DNA of 64,000 bases from Paludisphaera borealis (GCF_001956985.1 NZ_CP019082.1:868001-932000), one strand, 5' to 3'; positions 44,324-53,002 are shown, numbered from the stretch's first letter. The notes: a model not told the origin generated them from the sequence alone. Numbers and translations are program-made.

Positions 44324-46528
44324 TCAATCGATCGCGACCTGTCGGCCGTCGGCGCCGTTGGCGAACCGGAGGAGCAGCGTGTGCGAGGCGTCGTCCCAGG
44401 TCTGGGACTCGCCGTCAGCCGGCTGGCCGTCGACCGTGACCTTGGCCGGACGCTTCGCGAGCGCGACGCGGATAGCGGCCGTCGTGTCCTTCGGGCCTCG
44501 GGCGACGAACTTCAGGCCTCCTTCGGGCGTTGGCGTCTCGCTCGTCACGCGGCAGGCGGCGGCGAGCACGCGGGGCGCTTTCGCGGCGCGGTCGAGGTCG
44601 ATCAAAAGCGCCCGGGTCGTCGGGGCGAGCGGCACGGATTCGACGACCTTCAGGCCGGCGTCGAACAGGTCGATGAACCGCCCCTTGAGCGTGTGGCTTT
44701 GCCCCGGCTTGTCGGCTTCCAGCCCCGCGGCGATCACGTACGGGCCGCGGCGGAGCACCATGTGGTCGGTCTCGCCGTACGAAACGCCGGCGGCCTGGCA
44801 GGCCTGCTCGATCAGCTTGCGGATTTGTACGGCGCCATCGATTTTGTAAGTCAGCGCGGCCGGGCTGGCGGCGTCCCAGATCAGCGTCCCCTTGTCGACC
44901 TTGTGCGCGCCGGGCTTGGCGTCTCGCCCCACGCCGAGGGCCTCGAAGAGCGACTGCCGGGGCGTCGTGAAACCGGGGCCGCCGGGGGCGTTCCACCAGG
45001 CCTTGACGGCGTTGTACGGGTCGCGGTCGTCGTCGACGAACACGAGCGCGCCGCCGGCCTTCACCCAGTCGGCGAGCACTTTGTCGGCGTCGGGCGACAT
45101 CGGCTTCATGCCCTCGTACGTCATGAGCAAGACCTTGTAGCGGTCGAGGTCCTTCGTGGTCTTGAGGTTCTCAAGCTGGACGGGTTCGACGGGCATGCCG
45201 CGCTCGACCATCGGCAGGGCCAGGCCGAAGAACGAGCCGAGGTGCTGGTCGGATTGGTTCGGCCCCTCGCGCTGAAACATCATCGTATCGGACATCACCA
45301 GGCCGACGCCGCGCGTGCCGCTCTCCCACGCGAGGTCGCTCTGTTCCATGTCGTTGAGCGCGTTCATGACGGTGAGTAGCTCGGTGGCGTACGAAGCCGG
45401 GATCGGCTGAGGTTCGGGCCGGGCCTTGAGGAGGTCGCGGAACCGCCGCCCGCGCTCCGGCCGGGGGTATTTGCCGTGGAACACGCGGTCGGGCCAGGGC
45501 GCGACCTCGTACCGCGACGTCTCGGGCCAGAACAGCGAGGCGACGACGGTGCATTCCCAGTTGATCTTGTAGTTGTCCCAGGTGTACTCGGGGTTGTCCT
45601 CGATGGGATCGTGGAGGAACCAGAGCTTGCCGCCGCTCCCTCGGGTGGCGGCGGTCATCGAGCCGTATTCGAGGAACGCCGTCTGGAACGTCCGCTCGGC
45701 CTCGACGCCGCGATAGACGTTGTGCGTCCGCGCGGTGCCGGTCCAGACCTGGGCGATGAACCCGTCGGCGCCGACCTGGAGCAGGCTCGACTCGGGGCTG
45801 ACGATCCGCCACTGGGCGTAGTTCACCAGGCTGTGCGTGGGGACGTAGCACTTCACGTTCTTGCCCGTCTTGGCGTTGTGCTCCTTCACCGCGTCGAAGA
45901 TCTGCTTGAGGGCGTCGCGGTAAAGGACGTACTTGAGCTTCGATGCGCGATACTGGGCGTCGGGCGACTCGTGCGGCGGAATCCATTCTTCCTTATAGTG
46001 CGCGCGCCAGGCGCGTTTGAAGCCTTCGCCGTAGCCGGCGCGGGCCCAGAATTCGGGCTCCTCCAGGTGGATCGCCTCGGCGCCGGCGTCGATGGCCTTG
46101 ATGACGTTCTGCGCCAGGTATTTGCCGTAATTCGGCCCGGGGCACATGTAATAGACGTCGCCGCCGTGCGAGATGACCTTGCCGTTGCGATCGGTCTGCG
46201 CCTCGTCGACGTGATTCTTGCCGTCGAACCGCCCGTAGAGGTAATCCTGATATTGCCCCCACGAAACACCGGTCATCAACTGCGTGATGTAGCCGCGACT
46301 CTTCCATTGCGCGAGCCGCTTGGGCAGGTCGTTGCCGACCCCGTAGCACATCACGACGTCGGCCGGAAGTTGAAGCCCAGGGTCCCAGTAGGCACCCGTC
46401 TGGAACGACGTCCGCTCCTCTTTCTGACGCGGGTCGACCAGCGCCGAGGGATTGAGCGACTGGCCCCTGACCGACGTTGTGAGCGCGGCGAACGCGAAGA
46501 GAACAAGGGCGCGGCTGGATGGTTTCAT
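44324..46528 (-). CDS. large secreted protein with glycoside hydrolase-like and GATase-like regions
   Basis: 734 aa. A signal peptide (ALVLFAFAALTTSVRG) opens the protein. The N-terminal half has TIM-barrel-like segments with ALHLEEPEF-like acidic residues (EAIHLEEPEFWARAGYGEGF), YVPTHSLVNYAQWRIV and WENY-like aromatic residues; the second half has LLMTYEGMKPMSPDADKVLA and GGALVFVDDDRDPYN, resembling the class I glutamine-amidotransferase-like domain that follows the barrel in GH42-type enzymes. A role on a sugar polymer is plausible but unproven. The start at 46528 is chosen because the signal peptide begins there. It is likely a single gene. Confidence 0.72.
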   Translation of the reverse strand: MKPSSRALVLFAFAALTTSVRGQSLNPSALVDPRQKEERTSFQTGAYWDPGLQLPADVVMCYGVGNDLPKRLAQWKSRGYITQLMTGVSWGQYQDYLYGRFDGKNHVDEAQTDRNGKVISHGGDVYYMCPGPNYGKYLAQNVIKAIDAGAEAIHLEEPEFWARAGYGEGFKRAWRAHYKEEWIPPHESPDAQYRASKLKYVLYRDALKQIFDAVKEHNAKTGKNVKCYVPTHSLVNYAQWRIVSPESSLLQVGADGFIAQVWTGTARTHNVYRGVEAERTFQTAFLEYGSMTAATRGSGGKLWFLHDPIEDNPEYTWDNYKINWECTVVASLFWPETSRYEVAPWPDRVFHGKYPRPERGRRFRDLLKARPEPQPIPASYATELLTVMNALNDMEQSDLAWESGTRGVGLVMSDTMMFQREGPNQSDQHLGSFFGLALPMVERGMPVEPVQLENLKTTKDLDRYKVLLMTYEGMKPMSPDADKVLADWVKAGGALVFVDDDRDPYNAVKAWWNAPGGPGFTTPRQSLFEALGVGRDAKPGAHKVDKGTLIWDAASPAALTYKIDGAVQIRKLIEQACQAAGVSYGETDHMVLRRGPYVIAAGLEADKPGQSHTLKGRFIDLFDAGLKVVESVPLAPTTRALLIDLDRAAKAPRVLAAACRVTSETPTPEGGLKFVARGPKDTTAAIRVALAKRPAKVTVDGQPADGESQTWDDASHTLLLRFANGADGRQVAID

Positions 46529-46658
46529 GGCGGGAGGGTCCATGGGAGGATCGTGATTGACCGCTCGTCCGTCCGGACGGATGAGGGAGAGTCGAGCGCC
46601 GAGGCGTTCGCGTACGATCAAACGCACGCCTCCATTATCCCCTTAGGAGTGCGCCGGG

Positions 46659-47204
46659 TCATCCCCGAACCCGTCTCGCCGAGGCGGTTGGGGCCGTCCA
46701 CGACTTCGGCGTATCGCGGCCGAGGGTTTCGGCTTCGTGCTGGAGGAGCCAGAGCTTGCGGTCGAGGCCGCCGCCGTAACCGCCGAGGGTGCCGTCGGCG
46801 GCGATTACGCGGTGGCAGGGGACGATGATACTGATCGGGTTGCGGCCGTTCGCGCCCCCCACGGCTCGCGCTGCGCCATCCTTGCCGACCCGCCGGGCCA
46901 GCTCGGCGTAACTGATCGTCTGGCTGTATGGGATCTTGTAAAGCTCCTCCCACACCCGACGCTGGAACGGCGTGCCGTCGGTCTGCATCGGCAGGTCGAA
47001 GCCCCGCGCGCGGCCGTCGAAATACGCCTCGAGCTGCGCGCGGGCGGCGTCGAGCACGGTTCCGCCTTCGATCCAGTCGTCCGAAATCGTCGTCTCGGAT
47101 CGCAGGCCGAGCATGTGGAGGCTGGTCAGGGCTCCACCGCGCGAGGTCAGCAGGACGTCTCCGATAGGGCTCGAATGCCAGGCGAAATGTGTGGACGTGC
47201 TCAT
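46659..47204 (-). CDS. ogt: methylated-DNA-[protein]-cysteine S-methyltransferase
   Basis: 181 aa. The acceptor motif is IIVPCHRVIAADGTLGGYGG; TPFQRRVWEELYKIPYSQTI, SYAELARRVGKDGAARAVG and NGRNPISI are the DNA-binding winged-helix parts. It transfers the methyl group from O6-methylguanine (and O4-methylthymine) to its own Cys, a one-time repair reaction. The start at 47204 overlaps the stop of the Ada/AlkA fusion (ATGA), so both repair proteins are made together. The symbol ogt is used for the constitutive type; the family also includes Ada's C-terminal domain. Confidence 0.95.
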   Translation of the reverse strand: MSTSTHFAWHSSPIGDVLLTSRGGALTSLHMLGLRSETTISDDWIEGGTVLDAARAQLEAYFDGRARGFDLPMQTDGTPFQRRVWEELYKIPYSQTISYAELARRVGKDGAARAVGGANGRNPISIIVPCHRVIAADGTLGGYGGGLDRKLWLLQHEAETLGRDTPKSWTAPTASARRVRG

Positions 47205-48655
47205 GTCGGCGTTGCTCCCGTGTTCCAGAGGTGCATGGCGGCGTAGGCTCGCCAGGGCCGCCACGTTTCGGCGATGGCGTCGAGGTTGCGGATGGACGAT
47301 TCGCCGACGGCCTTCAGCAAGCCGAGGTCGCCGGTCGGGAAAGCGTCGGGCCAGCGGAGGGCCCGCATGGCGATGTAATGAGCGGTCCAGTCGCCGACGC
47401 CCGGCAGCCGTTTGAGCCGCGCAATCGTGGCGTCCGGGTCGGCGCCGGGCTCCAGTCGGATCGAGCCGTCGGCCATCGCCGCGGCGAGTTCCCGGATCGC
47501 GATCGCGCGCGGGCCTGTAATGCCGAGCGTCTGGATCTCCGACGGATCAACGGCCGCCACCCGCGCGGCGCTCGGCCCGATCCGGTCGAGGCCCGCGATC
47601 GGGGTTTCGATCGGCTCGCCGAAGGCCGACGCGAACCGGCCGGCGAGGGTCGTCGCGGCGGCGACCGAGATCCGCTGGCCGAGGATGGTCCGCACGGCCA
47701 GCTCGAAGCCGTCGACGCAGCCGGGGACGCGGAGTCCCGGAAACAGGCTCACCGCGGCGGCCAGGCGCGGGTCGACCGCGAGCTGCGCGGCGATCCGGTC
47801 GGGTCGGCAGTCAAGGTCGAACAGGCATCGAATCCGCCCGAGAAGCGGCGCGAGCGCCGGCAGCAGCGAGCTGGCCATCTCGACGGCCACGGCGTTGCGC
47901 TTCGGCCGGTGTTCGACTCGTATCCAACCGCGTGCGTCGCCGACGGCGATCGTCCGCGCGTACCGGACGTCGGCGACGACCTCGACCCCGGCGGTCGCCC
48001 GGCCGGACAGGAAGCCGAGCAGTCCGTCCCACGCGAACGGCGGCCGGTACGCGAGGCTGAGCGTCAGACTTGCGGCGTCGGCCGGCGCGTCGGCCTGGCG
48101 GCGTCGAATCCGCGACGGCGGCATGCCGTAATGGGTCCGAAACAGCGCATTGAACCGGCGGAGGCTGGCGAACCCGCTGGCCGACGCGACGGCGATCATC
48201 GGCAGCGCCGTCTCGGTCAGCAGGTGCTTGGCCAGCAGCAGCCGCTTCGTCTGGGCGAGCACGACCGGAGCGACGCCGAACTCCTGTTGCACCACCCGCC
48301 GAAGCTGGCGCGAGCTGAGGCCCAACTCGTCGGCGAGCCTCTCAAGGCTGCCGCCGTCGTTGAGCGCGCCAGCCTCGATCCGGACCGCCGCCTGCCTGGC
48401 GAGCCTCCCCGGCGCGTCCATCGGCGCGTGTCCCGGGGCCAGCTCGGGCCGGCACCGCAAGCAAGGGCGGAAGCCCGCTTGCTCGGCCGCCGCCGCGTGG
48501 TCGAAGAACCGGCAGCGGTCGGCCCCGGGCGTTCGCGCCGGGCAGATCGGCCGACAGTAGATCCCCGTCGTCGTCACCCCGACGAAGAACACTCCGTCGA
48601 AGCGCCGATCGCGGGCAGCCAGGGCTCGATAGCAAGTTGCGTCGTCGGTTCTCAT
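47201..48655 (-). CDS. AdaA-AlkA fusion: methylphosphotriester sensor/regulator and 3-methyladenine DNA glycosylase
   Basis: 484 aa. Residues 1-75 are an Ada N-terminal zinc domain with the four cysteines of the sensor (Cys34, Cys38, Cys65, Cys68; YCRPICPA and FRPCLRC). An AraC-type helix-turn-helix follows (LERLADELGLSSRQLRRVVQ, FASLRRFNALFRTHYGMPP). The rest is AlkA: an N-terminal domain and the HhH-GPD with LKRLPGVGDWTAHYIAM and the catalytic Asp in FPTGDLGLL. It senses methylphosphotriesters, activates genes, and removes alkylated bases. A fusion of Ada-like regulator and AlkA is known from actinobacteria. The start at 48655 is taken; the frame is open farther upstream. The divergent region has a 13-bp inverted repeat. 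Confidence 0.95.
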   Translation of the reverse strand: MRTDDATCYRALAARDRRFDGVFFVGVTTTGIYCRPICPARTPGADRCRFFDHAAAAEQAGFRPCLRCRPELAPGHAPMDAPGRLARQAAVRIEAGALNDGGSLERLADELGLSSRQLRRVVQQEFGVAPVVLAQTKRLLLAKHLLTETALPMIAVASASGFASLRRFNALFRTHYGMPPSRIRRRQADAPADAASLTLSLAYRPPFAWDGLLGFLSGRATAGVEVVADVRYARTIAVGDARGWIRVEHRPKRNAVAVEMASSLLPALAPLLGRIRCLFDLDCRPDRIAAQLAVDPRLAAAVSLFPGLRVPGCVDGFELAVRTILGQRISVAAATTLAGRFASAFGEPIETPIAGLDRIGPSAARVAAVDPSEIQTLGITGPRAIAIRELAAAMADGSIRLEPGADPDATIARLKRLPGVGDWTAHYIAMRALRWPDAFPTGDLGLLKAVGESSIRNLDAIAETWRPWRAYAAMHLWNTGATPT

Positions 48656-48840
48656 GCAGGAAATGTAACAGCCGCCCCGCCCGACGTCTCGCCGTTTTCG
48701 GACGCCGAGGCGCGGAGCGGCCGTCATGTCCGAAAACGGCTGGCCGATACGCGGATGCCAGGTCGGCGCTCTACGCCGACCGTCGCGGCGATGGTACGAT
48801 CGATCGAAATCACCGAATTGTCGACCGGGAACAAGACCCC
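48656..48840. promoter_or_regulatory. divergent region with a 13-bp inverted repeat and a hairpin
   Basis: Between the Ada/AlkA fusion and the heme oxygenase, GCCGTTTTCGGAC (48691-48703) is repeated exactly in inverted form as GTCCGAAAACGGC (48728-48740), with a 24-bp spacer. A second perfect palindrome, GGTCGGCG, loop CTCTA, CGCCGACC, is at 48761-48781. Both are good candidates for regulator sites or mRNA hairpins. Ada boxes of E. coli (AAAGCGCA) are not seen. Confidence 0.5.
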
Positions 48841-49416
48841 ATGATCATGCCACGACTCAAGGAAGCCACGCGCCCGCACCACGATGCGATCGAGACCCGG
48901 ATCGACGTCTTCCGGATGGGGCGGACGATCGAAGGCTACCGGCGCGTCCTGGAGCGGTTCCTCGGGTATTACGAACCCGTCGAAGAGGCCTTCGGTCGCA
49001 CCTCCGGCTGGGAGGCGACGGGCCTCGATCCCGACGAGCGGAGGAAGGCCCCCCTCCTCAAGGCGGATCTCCTTGCGCTCGGCCTCGATAACGAAGCCAT
49101 CGCCGCCCTGCCCCGCTGCCGGGATTTGCCAAGCCTGACCGGCCTGGCCGAAGCCTTCGGCGCGATGTACGTTCTGGAAGGGGCGACGCTCGGCGGGCAG
49201 TACATCCGGAAGAGCGTCGCAAGCGAATTCGGGATCGGCCCGGATTCCGGCTGCGCCTTCTTCAGCAGTTACGGCGACCGCGTCGGCCCGATGTGGAAGG
49301 CGTTCGGCGCGGCCCTCACGGACTATGCGACGACGCCCGAAATCGAGGACGCCGTCATTCGCTCGGCGATCGAGACGTTCGAGGCGATCAACGGGTGGTT
49401 CGCGGCCGATGTGTGA
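48841..49416 (+). CDS. biliverdin-producing heme oxygenase
   Basis: 191 aa. The proximal heme ligand region is LKEATRPHHDAIE with His14 as the likely iron ligand. The distal helix is in GAMYVLEGATLGGQYIRK, and FSSYGDRVGPMWKAF matches the family C-terminal part. It opens heme to biliverdin, iron and carbon monoxide. In many bacteria the gene is next to a bacteriophytochrome (bphO) or an iron-uptake locus (hmuO); neither is present here. The start at 48841 is ATG; 48847 is an alternative. It is divergent from the DNA-repair fusion and convergent with the sigma-DUF1559 gene. Confidence 0.92.
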   Translation: MIMPRLKEATRPHHDAIETRIDVFRMGRTIEGYRRVLERFLGYYEPVEEAFGRTSGWEATGLDPDERRKAPLLKADLLALGLDNEAIAALPRCRDLPSLTGLAEAFGAMYVLEGATLGGQYIRKSVASEFGIGPDSGCAFFSSYGDRVGPMWKAFGAALTDYATTPEIEDAVIRSAIETFEAINGWFAADV

Positions 49417-49433
49417 GTGATCCGGCGGTCGAG

Positions 49434-49500
49434 AACGCGGTATGAGCCTCCCGCCCCGCCTTGGTGCGTGGGATGGAGGACGGGAGGCCGAAGCCGCGTT
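49434..49500. terminator. hairpin between convergent heme oxygenase and sigma-factor genes
   Basis: Outer pairing AACGCGG (49434-49440) with CCGCGTT (49494-49500) and inner pairing GCCTCCCG (49446-49453) with CGGGAGGC (49481-49488). It is followed on the plus strand by a short T-run. It can fold on both strands. It overlaps none of the neighbouring stop codons. Efficiency is uncertain because the inner loop is long (27 bases). Confidence 0.5.
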
Positions 49501-49502
49501 TT

Positions 49503-51269
49503 CTACTTCGCGTCGAGCTTCTCAAGGAGCCGGTCAAGCTTTTCTTCGACCTTCTGGAGCCGCTGCTCGACCGACGAGGCAGACGATGCGGGAGCGGCCG
49601 GCGCGGTCGGGGCAGGAGCTTTCGCGTCGATCGGCGGGGTCGTAGGCGGATGGACGGTCGTCGTCGCCGTGCGTTGGTCCACGTTGGGGAACCAGCTTGT
49701 ATCGACGACCTCGCCGCCGTTCCGCGTGATTAGGTGGAGCAGCAAGTTCTGGCGGACGTTCGGGAGCACGTGGACCGAGCCGTCGCACAAGCCCAGCAGG
49801 TAGCCTCTCGGATCGCTCTCGTCCAGCACCGGGAGATCTTGTCCGGGGACGAACGGGAGTTCGCCCGGCCTGGTCCAGATCGTCGCGTCGCGCGCCATCA
49901 CAACGAACACCGTGTTCGACGTGCCGTCGGTGATTTCCCTCATCTCGACGCCCCGCGGCCTGGCGGGCGACGGAGTCGCCGTCGTCCTGGCGCCTATCGC
50001 GTTGCGCGTGGTCAGGGCCGGGTCGAAAACGGAGCCCTTGCCGGCGAATCCCCGGATGCGGGTCTGGCCGTTGGGCGCGGGGGCGCCAGGCGTCTCGAAG
50101 ACGGCGGGCATGCGGTCGATCAGAGCCTTGTTGTGCGGACTGTCCCACGGCTCGTTCAGGTGGAATTGTTGATACAGCTCGCTCTGGTCGAGGTACGGCA
50201 AGATCGCGACGCGCCAGCTTAACAGGGGCTGGCCCGCGTCATTGGAGATCGCCGCCGGGGGGAAGGTGGCGCTGGCGTTCGCTGAGATGTAGTTATGAGT
50301 GGCGGCGAGGATCTCCTTGAGGTGCTGGTCTCGGGCCTTCGAGTCTGGGGTGACAGTGGACAGGGCCGGGTTTTGGCCCTGGCCCTGGCCGCCGGGCTGA
50401 TCCCCGGACGATGGCAGGTAGACCTGGGCCAGCGTCGGCTTGATCCAGACCGCTGTGCCGAGGCCGGCGAGGCCGACTCCGGTGGCGAGCACAAGGGCCG
50501 TGAAGGTGGATTTAGCGAACATGGTTGTTGCGACTCCCTCGGTGAGAGCGACGACGCCCGGTGCGACGGCCTTGGTCGTGACCGTCTTCAGGGTCGCGCG
50601 GATCAGGGTGGACGAAGCGGGAGACGCGAAGGTGAACGCGTCGGTCGTGGTCAAGGCCCCAAGGGCCACGGCCGGGGCGATTCCACGGCTCGTCAAACGA
50701 GCGCGCAGGGTCTCCCGGGCGCGAGCCAGGCGGCTCTTGACGGTTCCGACCGGGCAGTCAAGCCGATGCGACGCCTCTTCGGCCGTCGCGCCGTCCAGCA
50801 GGCAGGCGACCAGCACGTCGCGATGCTTCGCCGGCAGCCGAGCCAGCTCGGCGTCGATGATCGGCATCACGTCGCACCATTCGGCGTTCCCTCCTTCGCG
50901 GGAAGGAACGTCGATGATCGCCTCATCCTTGCGACGAGAGGCGCGAGCGCGGGCCTTGCCGGCCACGCGCATCGCCACCCCATGGAGCCAGGGCCCCAGA
51001 CGGTCGGGGTCCCGCAGTCGACCCCCCTTCCGCACCAGGACGAGGAACGTCGCCTGAAAAGCGTCGTCCGCGTCGTGCGGGCTGGGCAGAAGCCGCCGGC
51101 AAACGCCCCGGACCATCGGTCCGTGACGATTCACCAGCGCCTCGAAGGCCGACTCGTTCCCCTCGGTCAAGAAGCTTTCGAGCAGGGCGCCGTCCCCCGA
51201 TGAGACGGTCCCATAACGAAAAAGCCGATCCAGGTCCTGAAACAGCAGCCCTTTATCGCTCTTTCTCAT
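49503..51269 (-). CDS. ECF sigma factor fused through a membrane helix to a DUF1559-like domain
   Basis: 588 aa. Residues 41-107 hold sigma region 2 (FEALVNRHGPMVRGVCRRLL; DADDAFQATFLVLVRKG) and 133-186 hold region 4 (LPAKHRDVLVACLLDGATAE; CPVGTVKSRLARARETLRAR). A hydrophobic helix (253-276, STFTALVLATGVGLAGLGTAV) follows, then about 315-525 a DUF1559-like region (SWRVAILPYLDQSELYQQFH; NEPWDSPHN; MREITDGTSNTVFVV; LGLCDGSVH). The last 23 residues are a coiled-coil (SSVEQRLQKVEEKLDRLLEK). A sigma factor anchored in the membrane with an exported domain is known for planctomycete groups such as ECF01-Gob; a DUF1559 sensor is the notable variant here. It probably senses the envelope or exterior and releases the sigma part after proteolysis. 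Start 51269. Confidence 0.92.
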   Translation of the reverse strand: MRKSDKGLLFQDLDRLFRYGTVSSGDGALLESFLTEGNESAFEALVNRHGPMVRGVCRRLLPSPHDADDAFQATFLVLVRKGGRLRDPDRLGPWLHGVAMRVAGKARARASRRKDEAIIDVPSREGGNAEWCDVMPIIDAELARLPAKHRDVLVACLLDGATAEEASHRLDCPVGTVKSRLARARETLRARLTSRGIAPAVALGALTTTDAFTFASPASSTLIRATLKTVTTKAVAPGVVALTEGVATTMFAKSTFTALVLATGVGLAGLGTAVWIKPTLAQVYLPSSGDQPGGQGQGQNPALSTVTPDSKARDQHLKEILAATHNYISANASATFPPAAISNDAGQPLLSWRVAILPYLDQSELYQQFHLNEPWDSPHNKALIDRMPAVFETPGAPAPNGQTRIRGFAGKGSVFDPALTTRNAIGARTTATPSPARPRGVEMREITDGTSNTVFVVMARDATIWTRPGELPFVPGQDLPVLDESDPRGYLLGLCDGSVHVLPNVRQNLLLHLITRNGGEVVDTSWFPNVDQRTATTTVHPPTTPPIDAKAPAPTAPAAPASSASSVEQRLQKVEEKLDRLLEKLDAK

Positions 51270-51640
51270 CCCCTGCCCCCGTCGCTTGGTTCGCGTCTAC
51301 AGAGATACTGCCCCCTGACCTCGCTTTGGGTCCGTCGCCTGGCGAATTTTCTTCGGGAAGATGGGACCGGGCTTGCTTCGTTGGGTCGGTATGCAAGCCC
51401 GAAGCGCCAGCGAGTGCATTGTTTTGCGTTCGCATACTCGGCCGGCTGACGTGGAATGCACTCGCTGGCGCTTCGGGCTTGTATTTCGCTCTCCGATCGT
51501 CCCACTGGCGATTTTCAAAGCGTCCGGGGCCGATCGCACGAATCATCCACTCGCTGGCGCTTCGAGCTTGTATTCCGAGGGCTCGGAATAGGTGTCGGGC
51601 GCTCAGCGAGCGAACGGATTATAGCGACGGCTTTTCTTGC
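51270..51640. other. intergenic region filled with inverted-repeat arms
   Basis: 371 bp between the sigma-DUF1559 gene and the Gfo/Idh gene, both on the minus strand. About 200 bp are the inverted-repeat element listed at 51393-51592. The rest has no recognised gene or promoter. Confidence 0.6.
51393..51592. repeat. GCGCCAGCGAGTG inverted-repeat element, copy 2 (three arms)
   Basis: A 27-bp perfect inverted repeat: 51394-51420 begins CAAGCCCGAAGCGCCAGCGA and is mirrored at 51455-51481, with a 34-bp loop. A third, right-type arm (CACTCGCTGGCGCTTCGAGC) at 51548-51567 is followed by GGGCTCGGAATAGG, which also follows copy 1 near 20030. The three arms suggest insertion of one copy next to another or partial duplication. 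Confidence 0.78.
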
Positions 51641-53002
51641 TTACTTCGCCGCCAGCGAATCGGCCGGGTGCTGCCAGGGGCCGCGGTAAGGGAGTTTGAG
51701 GAGCGCGGTGGCTTCGTCGTCGCCGACGACGATCCGCTTGGTCGGATCGTAGACGACGGGGCGGCTCAGCTTCATGGCGAGGTTGGCCAGGATGCACGAC
51801 GCGGTCGAGATGTGGCCTTCCTCGATGTCGGCGACCGGCTTGCCCCGGCTCTCGATCGCGGCCAGGAAGTCCTTCATGTGGGCCCGGGTCGCGGGCGCGG
51901 CGTTCAGCTCGATCTCGGGCTCGTTGACGTCCTCGGGGTACTGCTCGCGCTCGAAAACGCAGTCCTTGCGGATCGCCTTGCCCTCGCCCTGCGGAACGAA
52001 GTCGTACCGCATGGTGCTGGCCTTCAGCGTCCCCTTCTCACCGTAAATGAACAGGGCCCACGGGTAATCGGGGTCGGGGGACGTGCCCCAGCTCCGGTGC
52101 TGCCAGACGACGTTGAGGCCGGGGTATTCGAAGGTCGCGACCTGGGTGTCGGCGATGTTCGACTTGCCTTCCTTCTGCACGAGGATGCCGCCCGAGGACG
52201 TGATCTTGGTCGGCCATCCCAGCCCGAGCATCCAGCGCACGGTGTCGAGCATATGAACGCACATGTCGCCCATGATGCCGTTGCCGTACTCGTTGAAGGT
52301 CCGCCACCATCGCACGTGCGGCAGGCCGTCGTAGGGCCGCAGCGCGGCGGGGCCGGTCCACATCTCGTAGTCGAGGAAGTCCGGCGGGACGGTGACGGGC
52401 GGGTTGCCGTTGGCCCTCATGGGGAAATAACAGCAGACCTCGACGTGGCCGATCTTGCCGAGCAGGCCGGCCTCGACGACGTTCTTCTTGGCGTCGACCA
52501 GGTGCGGCGTGCTCTTGCGCTGGGTGCCCACCTGCACGACGCGATTGTGCTTGCGGGCGGCGGCGACCATCGCCTCGCCTTCAAGGACGTCGTGGCTGAT
52601 CGGCTTCTGGACGTAGACGTCGGCGCCCGATTCGACCGCGGCGATCATCGGCAGGGCGTGCCAGTGATCGGGCGTGCCGACGAGGACGATGTCGAGGTCC
52701 TTCTCCTTGAGCAGCTCGCGGTAATCGCCGTACAGGCGGGGCGTCTTGCCGGACTTCTGCCGCTTGGCGACCATCTCGGCCGCGCCTTGGAGCTGGTGCT
52801 TGTCGACGTCGCAAAGCGCGACGACCTCGACGGGCGCGACCTGGATCAGCCGGAACAGGTCGCTCTTGCCGTACCAGCCGCAGCCGATCAGGCCGACGCG
52901 GTAGGTCTTGCCGTCGGCCGCCCCCGCCGCGTACGCCCCCAGCATCGAGGTCGTCAGTCCCGCCGCGCCAACCTTCAGCACCTCTCGGCGATTGATCATC
53001 AT
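51641..53002 (-). CDS. exported Gfo/Idh/MocA-family oxidoreductase, copy 2
   Basis: 453 aa. An N-terminal INRREVLKVGAAGLTTSMLG is a Tat-like signal. NAD-binding: YRVGLIGCGWYGKSD and VVALCDVDKHQL. Catalytic domain: VGTPDHWHALPMIAA, VYVQKPISHD (conserved Lys), GTQRKS and NGIMGDMCVHMLDTVRWML with the conserved Asp/His. It is about as long as the copy at 33989-35338 and shares the same layout. The start at 53002 is supported by GAGGGA about 6 bases upstream; a TTG farther upstream is less likely. Divergent from the nucleotide-sugar dehydrogenase. Confidence 0.95.
   Translation of the reverse strand: MMINRREVLKVGAAGLTTSMLGAYAAGAADGKTYRVGLIGCGWYGKSDLFRLIQVAPVEVVALCDVDKHQLQGAAEMVAKRQKSGKTPRLYGDYRELLKEKDLDIVLVGTPDHWHALPMIAAVESGADVYVQKPISHDVLEGEAMVAAARKHNRVVQVGTQRKSTPHLVDAKKNVVEAGLLGKIGHVEVCCYFPMRANGNPPVTVPPDFLDYEMWTGPAALRPYDGLPHVRWWRTFNEYGNGIMGDMCVHMLDTVRWMLGLGWPTKITSSGGILVQKEGKSNIADTQVATFEYPGLNVVWQHRSWGTSPDPDYPWALFIYGEKGTLKASTMRYDFVPQGEGKAIRKDCVFEREQYPEDVNEPEIELNAAPATRAHMKDFLAAIESRGKPVADIEEGHISTASCILANLAMKLSRPVVYDPTKRIVVGDDEATALLKLPYRGPWQHPADSLAAK

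Noticed and set aside
51393-51592. CRISPR-like array
   Set aside because: Three related arms occur, but two are in inverted orientation and the spacing is irregular; no cas genes are near.
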